Positions 7,228 through 10,687 of a DNA stretch of 10,687 nt are shown here, piece after piece; position 1 is the first letter of the stretch; each line of letters opens with the position of its first letter. Position numbers and translations under genes: made by a program. The notes beneath the pieces are model-generated. The model searched no databases. It was not told the DNA's origin and saw only the letters and a program-made list of their open reading frames with translations. The stretch is from Bacteroidota bacterium (GTDB lineage Bacteria; Bacteroidota; Bacteroidia; B-17B0; Aurantibacillaceae), in contig JANYBY010000121.1 in assembly GCA_025360565.1 (NCBI GenBank), positions 1 to 10,687 on the forward strand. The letters run 5' to 3'.

Positions 7228-8323
7228 ACTTAATGTATCTAAAATCCTGATTATTCTTAATGTTTTTTACTGAAGCATAAATTAATTTAATTACTTCTTC
7301 AACATCTTGTTTATTTACGCTCTCAACAGTTGTGTGCATGTACCTTAACGGTAAAGAAATAAGTGCCGAAGCAATGCCATCGGTTGCAAATGCAAACGCG
7401 TCGGTGTCCGTTCCCGTCATACGCGGGGAGGCAAGGCGCTGAAACGGAATTTTATTTTTATTTGCGGTTTCAATAATTAATTTCAATAAATTATTTTGTA
7501 CGGCCGGCGCGTAACTTACCACGGGGCCTTTGCCGCAGCTGATGTCTCCGCTCGCGATCTTATTCATCATAGGCGTTTGTGTATCGTGACATACATCGGT
7601 TACAATGGCAACATCCGGATTTATTTTTCGCGCTATCATGGTAGCGCCATTCAATCCAACTTCTTCCTGAACAGAATTTACAACATATAAACCAAAGGGC
7701 AATTTATCTTTATGTTGTTTTAATAAACGCGCCACTTCGGCGATCATAAATCCGCCAATGCGATTATCTAATGCGCGGCCGGTGTAGTAACGGTTGTTCA
7801 ACTCCATTAATTCATCTTCGTAAGTAATTACGCAGCCAACGTGCACGCCCAATTCCGCCACTTCTTTATCGGATTTACAGCCAAGATCTAAAAAAATATT
7901 TTTTAAAGTTGGAGTTTCTTCTTTGCCGGGTTCGCGCACATGAATAGCGGGCCAGCCAAAAACTGCTTTTACAATTCCTTTATCTGTATGAATATTTACA
8001 CGCTTTGAAGGCGCTATTTGATGATCGCTTCCGCCGTTGCGGCATAAATAAATAAAACCATCTTTGGTAATATAATGTACAAACCAGCTTATTTCATCGG
8101 CATGCGCCTCTATCACCACCTTGTATTCCGCTTTGGGGTTTATAACGCCAACTGCTGTTCCGTATGTATCTACAAAATGTTCATCAACATAAGGCTTAAT
8201 ATAATTGAGCCATATTTTTTGTCCTCCGCTTTCAAAACCTGTTGGCGAGGTGTTGTTTAAATACTCGTATAAAAATTTTGTGGAAGCCGGATTTAAAATG
8301 GATTTGGATTTGTTTTTAGACAT
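7226..8323 (-). CDS. M42-family metallo-aminopeptidase
   Basis: This 365-residue cytoplasmic peptidase is of family M42 (glutamyl aminopeptidase/FrvX/TET type), which removes N-terminal residues from peptides with a two-metal centre and usually forms dodecameric shells. All expected ligands are visible: AHADE with His74 and catalytic Asp76, RALDNR with bridging Asp186, VQEEVG with catalytic Glu220 and ligand Glu221, VTDVCHD with Asp243, and YMHTTVE with His330. An insert domain lies at about residues 80-180. Some members were once called endoglucanase M, but peptidase activity is the accepted family role. The ATG at 8323 gives the normal family length. A 90-base gap with palindromes separates it from the GH3 cluster, so it may be transcribed separately. 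No clear TAnnTTTG promoter was seen upstream. Confidence 0.93.
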   Translation of the reverse strand: MSKNKSKSILNPASTKFLYEYLNNTSPTGFESGGQKIWLNYIKPYVDEHFVDTYGTAVGVINPKAEYKVVIEAHADEISWFVHYITKDGFIYLCRNGGSDHQIAPSKRVNIHTDKGIVKAVFGWPAIHVREPGKEETPTLKNIFLDLGCKSDKEVAELGVHVGCVITYEDELMELNNRYYTGRALDNRIGGFMIAEVARLLKQHKDKLPFGLYVVNSVQEEVGLNGATMIARKINPDVAIVTDVCHDTQTPMMNKIASGDISCGKGPVVSYAPAVQNNLLKLIIETANKNKIPFQRLASPRMTGTDTDAFAFATDGIASALISLPLRYMHTTVESVNKQDVEEVIKLIYASVKNIKNNQDFRYIK

Positions 8324-8383
8324 AGGATGTTATTTTAGTAAGCTTAAATTAACGTAAAATAAATGAGAATTAAAAGGAATTAT

Positions 8384-8479
8384 CTACGAAATACTGATCA
8401 ATACGAATATACGAATCTGTGTGCCTAAACGCCGGTAACTTTCTTGATTTGTATATTCGTATAAATTCGTAATTCGTAG
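8384..8479. repeat. Long imperfect inverted repeat (34-base arms) between paaY and the M42 gene
   Basis: Arms 8384-8417 and 8446-8479 are reverse complements over most of their 34 bases. They share outer CTACGAA, a TAC block and the inner ATACGAATATAC, and mismatch mainly in six central bases. The loop is 28 bases (8418-8445). Each arm is itself built of short direct repeats of TACGAAT/ATTCGTA. The element fills most of the 178-base gap after the paaY stop. It looks like a non-coding miniature repeat; no terminator-style T-run adjoins it. Confidence 0.8.
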
Positions 8480-8501
8480 TTCTGCTTAAATTTCGCAGGA
8501 A

Positions 8502-9107
8502 CTATTTTTTCTTTTTATTCTCGCCCCAGGTTTTATAAATATCCTGTTGTTTTGGGCGGAAAGCCGGTATTCGTCTGAGCGGCTCGCATTCTTTTAAGGT
8601 GGCAAAACAATCTGCAGGTAATTGCTGATATAATTTAGTGCCCATTGTTTTCCACTTTATCATTTCGTCACTTACATCTTTGATCACTTTTGCAGGATTG
8701 CCAACAACTACTTTTCTGTTTTCAATGATCATATCGGCGGGCAAAAAAGCCAGAGAGCCAATAATGCATTCATCGCCAACAACAACATTATCCATTATAA
8801 CACTGTTCATGCCGATTAAACTATTTTTTCCAATAGTAGCACCATGAATAATTGCGCCGTGACCAATATGCGCGCTTTCTTTTAATAATACTGTTGTGCC
8901 AGGAAACATATGAATGGTGCAGTTTTCCTGAACATTGCATCCGTCTTCAATAATAATTTCGCCCCAATCGCCCCTAACAGCGGCACCCGGACCAATATAA
9001 ACATCCTTCCCAATAATTACATTGCCGGTTACGGTAGCGTTTGGATGTACAAACGCGCTGCGGTGCACTACAGGTTTATATCCATTAAATTCAAAAATAT
9101 TGGCCAT
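8502..9107 (-). CDS. paaY: PaaY-like hexapeptide-repeat (gamma carbonic anhydrase fold) protein
   Basis: This 201-residue protein has a left-handed beta-helix of hexapeptide repeats (about 18-130; for example NVIIGKDVYIGPGAAVRGDWG and GATIGKNSLIGMNSVIMDNVVVG). It has a gamma-carbonic-anhydrase type metal site: His66 (IHMFPG), His83 and His88 (HIGHGAIIHG). The C-terminal helix (WKTMGTKLYQQLPADCFATL, then EPLRRIP) closely follows PaaY of the phenylacetate pathway, which acts as a thioesterase on dead-end CoA esters. No other paa genes are in view, so the role may be general CoA-ester hydrolysis, and the family also includes carbonic-anhydrase-like members. The Lys-rich end (NKKKK) is atypical but short. 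It is transcribed alone, divergent from the sigma factor. A weak promoter candidate is TTG then TATTTTTA (9124-9131). Confidence 0.85.
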   Translation of the reverse strand: MANIFEFNGYKPVVHRSAFVHPNATVTGNVIIGKDVYIGPGAAVRGDWGEIIIEDGCNVQENCTIHMFPGTTVLLKESAHIGHGAIIHGATIGKNSLIGMNSVIMDNVVVGDECIIGSLAFLPADMIIENRKVVVGNPAKVIKDVSDEMIKWKTMGTKLYQQLPADCFATLKECEPLRRIPAFRPKQQDIYKTWGENKKKK

Positions 9108-9123
9108 GTTATATTGATTTGCG

Positions 9124-9153
9124 TAAAAATAGATTTTTTTTTACTATCAACAA
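9124..9153 (-). promoter_or_regulatory. Possible promoter of the paaY-like gene
   Basis: On the - strand TTG (9151-9153) is followed 19 bases later by TATTTTTA (9124-9131). This differs from TAnnTTTG in the last base. The distance to the ATG at 9107 is right, with a short leader. A match this loose is common in AT-rich DNA. Confidence 0.35.
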
Positions 9154-9172
9154 CCATTTCAAATATTCTATT

Positions 9173-9203
9173 ATCCCAATAGTCCGCCGCGGCGGATCGG
9201 GAT
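9173..9203. repeat. Palindrome TCCGCCGCGGCGGA with ATCCC/GGGAT outer arms
   Basis: The core 9183-9196 is a perfect 14-bp GC-only-centred palindrome in otherwise AT-rich DNA. Outer ATCCC (9173-9177) and GGGAT (9199-9203) can also pair, leaving a small asymmetric bulge. The core arm CGGCGGA recurs at 9277-9283. It lies between the divergent paaY-like gene and the sigma factor. The ATCGGGAT end is shared with the palindrome at 7157-7176. Confidence 0.75.
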
Positions 9204-9231
9204 CACTAATAAATGCCTGATCTTTTTAACT

Positions 9232-9268
9232 AATTTTAGTATTAGTCCCATACACAAACACTAAAATT
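9232..9268. repeat. Inverted repeat AATTTTAGT / ACTAAAATT upstream of the sigma factor
   Basis: AATTTTAGT (9232-9240) and ACTAAAATT (9260-9268) are exact reverse complements separated by 19 bases, about 80 bases upstream of the sigma-factor ATG. It could be a hairpin or an operator. A nearly identical pair occurs at 7178-7227, also just after an ATCGGGAT palindrome. Confidence 0.5.
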
Positions 9269-9348
9269 GGGATGGTCGGCGGATTAAATGGACAACATAA
9301 GAGTAAATTTGATAAAGTAAAAATACTTTTTGTTCGTCTACCTAATAA

Positions 9349-9921
9349 ATGAGCGGCAGAGTGGACATAATGATGACCGATAAAAGGCAAAATATTATTC
9401 AGGCAGTTGGTACGTATAGCAAACAGCTGTTTGGATTTATTCGCGGCAAAGTGGGAACGGATGAAGATGCTGAAGATATTTTGCAGGATGTATGGTACCA
9501 ATACAGCAATATGAACGAGGTGGAAGCCATTGAAAGCGTAAGCGGCTGGCTTTACCGTGTTGCAAAAAATAAAATTACCGATCGGTTTAGAAAAAAGAAA
9601 ACCGCACATTTAGAAGATTTTACTTTTGAAAGTGAGAACGGCGAAATTAATTTTAAAGAAATATTGCTGGCAGATAACAGCACGCCTGAGAACGCATTTT
9701 TTAAAAAACTATTTTGGGAAGAATTAATGGCAGCCTTAAACGAATTGCCCGAAAAGCAGCGCGATGTTTTTGTGCAGAACGAATTAGAAGATATAAGTTT
9801 GCAGCAAATTGCGAATAAAACCGGAGAAAGTATTAAAACAATTATTAGTCGTAAAGGTTACGCGGTAAAACATTTACGCGAAAGACTAAACAATTTATAT
9901 AAAGATTTTATAGCCTATTAA
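9349..9921 (+). CDS. ECF-type RNA polymerase sigma factor
   Basis: This 190-residue sigma-70 family protein has the two-domain ECF layout. Region 2 spans about 23-85: LFGFIRGKVG, DAEDILQDVWYQY for core binding, and SGWLYRVAKNKITDRFRKKK for -10 recognition and melting. Region 4 spans about 124-182: ALNELPEKQRDVFVQNELEDISLQQIA, then the helix-turn-helix TGESIKTIISRKGYAVKHLRERL. There is no region 1 or 3. It directs RNA polymerase to a specific regulon, typically in response to envelope or stress signals. ATGs at 9370 and 9373 (protein starting MTDKRQNI) are alternatives to 9349, and no Shine-Dalgarno sequence decides. CGTC at 9335-9338, a common ECF -10 element, precedes the gene, but no matching -35 was seen. 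It forms a two-gene unit with the small membrane protein that follows. Confidence 0.93.
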   Translation: MSGRVDIMMTDKRQNIIQAVGTYSKQLFGFIRGKVGTDEDAEDILQDVWYQYSNMNEVEAIESVSGWLYRVAKNKITDRFRKKKTAHLEDFTFESENGEINFKEILLADNSTPENAFFKKLFWEELMAALNELPEKQRDVFVQNELEDISLQQIANKTGESIKTIISRKGYAVKHLRERLNNLYKDFIAY

Positions 9922-9930
9922 ACTAAAAAA

Positions 9931-10260
9931 ATGAATTCACCATTTAAGCATAAAGCAAAGTTTGCGCTGTTCCCTTTAATTTTTTTAGGATTTATTTTAG
10001 CGGGCGGTTTTGCTGTAATGTTATTGTGGAATTCTATTTTACCGCAAGTAATTGCGGGAGTTGGGCAATTAACGTATGTAAACGCAATTGGTTTATTATT
10101 GTTATGCCGTATTTTATTTGGTGGCTTTAAAGGGCGCGGTGGTTACGGAGGTGGCGGCTACAAAGGCGGATGGGGCTGGCGCGAAAAAATGAGCAACATG
10201 ACCGAAGAAGAAAGAGAAAAATTTAAAGCAGAGTGGAAAGATAAGTGCGGGAGGGGATAG
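9931..10260 (+). CDS. Small two-span membrane protein paired with the sigma factor
   Basis: This 109-residue protein starts nine bases after the sigma-factor stop, so it is almost certainly co-transcribed with it. The N-terminal tail is basic (FKHKAK). Membrane segment 1 covers about 11-35, a short loop follows, and segment 2 covers about 44-64 (including YVNAIGLLLLCRILFGGF). A Gly/Tyr/Trp-rich stretch (65-82) leads to a charged helix with MTEEEREKFKAEWKDKC at 90-106. Positive charges at the N-terminus and just after segment 2 predict both ends in the cytoplasm, where the tail could touch the sigma factor. It has no zinc anti-sigma (HxxxCxxC) motif. I know no established function. A membrane anti-sigma or co-regulator is my inference from position and topology. 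Confidence 0.88.
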   Translation: MNSPFKHKAKFALFPLIFLGFILAGGFAVMLLWNSILPQVIAGVGQLTYVNAIGLLLLCRILFGGFKGRGGYGGGGYKGGWGWREKMSNMTEEEREKFKAEWKDKCGRG

Positions 10261-10275
10261 GCCGGGTTATCATGC

Positions 10276-10297
10276 AATCCCAATGGAGGATTTTTAT
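10276..10297 (+). terminator. Weak terminator candidate after the sigma-factor operon
   Basis: AATCC (10276-10280) pairs with GGATT (10288-10292) across a seven-base loop, and the T-run TTTTTA begins within the stem. Placement 15 bases after the stop of the small membrane protein fits termination, but five pairs is weak. It may equally be the first unit of the hairpin series that follows. Confidence 0.35.
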
Positions 10298-10319
10298 CAC
10301 TACGAATAAACAACCTGAA

Positions 10320-10573
10320 CTAAGTTAGATCCCGAAGGGATCAAATAATAATAGCACATTTTATTCATAAATATGCGACCCAAAATGGCCATTAGTGTTC
10401 GGAACATGAAATATTTCACCCCTACCGGGCTTAGTCTAAATTACAGAATTAGGCTCCATCGGAGCCTAATATTGGTAGAAAATAAAGGAAATGAATATTT
10501 GAGTGCCGTAGGCACGAGATACATTTACCATGTTTCGAACAGTAATACCCCGAAGGCCAATGTCATTAAGTTA
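10320..10573. repeat. Array of small hairpins with three-base loops
   Basis: Within about 250 bases there are at least five short stems closed by a three-base loop. GATCCC/GGGATC has loop GAA (10328-10342). TGTT/AACA has loop CGG (10396-10406). ATTAGGCTCC/GGAGCCTAAT has loop ATC (10448-10470). GTGCC/GGCAC has loop GTA (10503-10515). TGTT/AACA has loop TCG (10531-10541). Decayed relatives are at about 10419-10429 and 10549-10556. Stem sequences differ while the format is kept. TAAGTTA occurs at both ends (10321-10327 and 10567-10573). The block is non-coding in appearance and resembles dispersed intergenic elements of Bacteroidota; that resemblance is from memory and untested. Confidence 0.7.
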
Positions 10574-10582
10574 GTGGATAAT

Positions 10583-10673
10583 TAACTTGAACTTCAGGCG
10601 CATAGGCAGGGAGGTCAAGTTAGTTTTGTGTTGCTTAATTCATAAAACTATGACTCTCCCCTCTATGCTTGCG
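10583..10673. repeat. Imperfect inverted repeat with an alternative stem at the right edge
   Basis: Four collinear segments pair in order: GCATAG (10600-10605) with CTATGC (10663-10668), GGGAG (10609-10613) with CTCCC (10656-10660), GTCA (10614-10617) with TGAC (10651-10654), and TAGTTTT (10621-10627) with AAAACTA (10644-10650). That is 22 pairs with small bulges and a 16-base loop. TCAAGTTA (10615-10622) can instead pair with TAACTTGA (10583-10590), so the two folds exclude each other. No gene is evident from 10261 to the window end. Confidence 0.5.
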
Positions 10674-10687
10674 ACTAATTTACGCAT

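Noticed and set aside
9308..9332. Sigma-A promoter for the sigma-factor gene (TTTG then TACTTTTTG)
   Set aside because: The spacer is only 12 bases and the -7 box has one base too many; CGTC at 9335-9338 as an ECF -10 element also lacks a partner -35.
9226..9609. 127-residue - strand open frame
   Set aside because: It lies antisense to the sigma-factor region 2 coding sequence and continues into the inverted-repeat gap; no domain, no start signal.
10276..10573. CRISPR-like array
   Set aside because: Hairpins are spaced somewhat regularly but the repeated units are not identical in sequence, and there are no cas genes.
10373..10585. 70-residue + strand open frame
   Set aside because: It runs straight through several hairpins of the repeat array, has no family resemblance and an odd composition; it is best explained as a chance frame in repeat DNA.

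Overview
The window looks like chromosomal DNA of an AT-rich member of the Bacteroidota. Three things support this. A secreted protein carries a C-terminal type IX secretion (Por) sorting domain. Two upstream regions match the Bacteroidota sigma-A promoter (TTTG, then TAnnTTTG about 16-20 bases later). Start codons lack clear Shine-Dalgarno sequences and have A-rich leaders. I cannot place it below phylum level by eye.

Layout. A fragment of a + strand reading frame enters from the left edge (1-159) and meets a bidirectional terminator hairpin. From 190 to 9107 every gene is on the - strand. Read in transcription order (right to left) they are: a PaaY-like hexapeptide-repeat enzyme (9107-8502); an M42 metallo-aminopeptidase (8323-7226); a tight five-gene cluster (7135-2802) of a GH3-type acyl-adenylate/amide synthetase, a LysE-family exporter, a DUF493 protein, an unknown secreted protein and an aldose 1-epimerase-like protein; trigger factor (2662-1325) with its own promoter; and a small type IX secreted protein with its own promoter (1053-190). 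On the + strand, divergent from paaY, an ECF sigma factor (9349-9921) is followed nine bases later by a 109-residue protein with two membrane segments (9931-10260). The last 427 bases hold no convincing gene. They contain a series of small hairpins with three-base loops, then a larger imperfect inverted repeat.

How the parts may work together. Trigger factor and M42 peptidase are housekeeping functions. The most suggestive pairing is GH3 (in plants it joins amino acids to acyl acids) directly followed by a LysE-type amino-acid exporter. This could make and export an amino-acid conjugate, but that is inference. The sigma factor and its small membrane partner look like a regulatory pair in which the membrane protein could control the sigma factor. 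The intergenic regions are unusually rich in perfect or near-perfect inverted repeats (1192-1241, 7157-7227, 8384-8479, 9173-9268, 10276-10673), most of which are probably dispersed repeats of this lineage. No tRNA, rRNA, CRISPR array, transposase or phage gene was seen.
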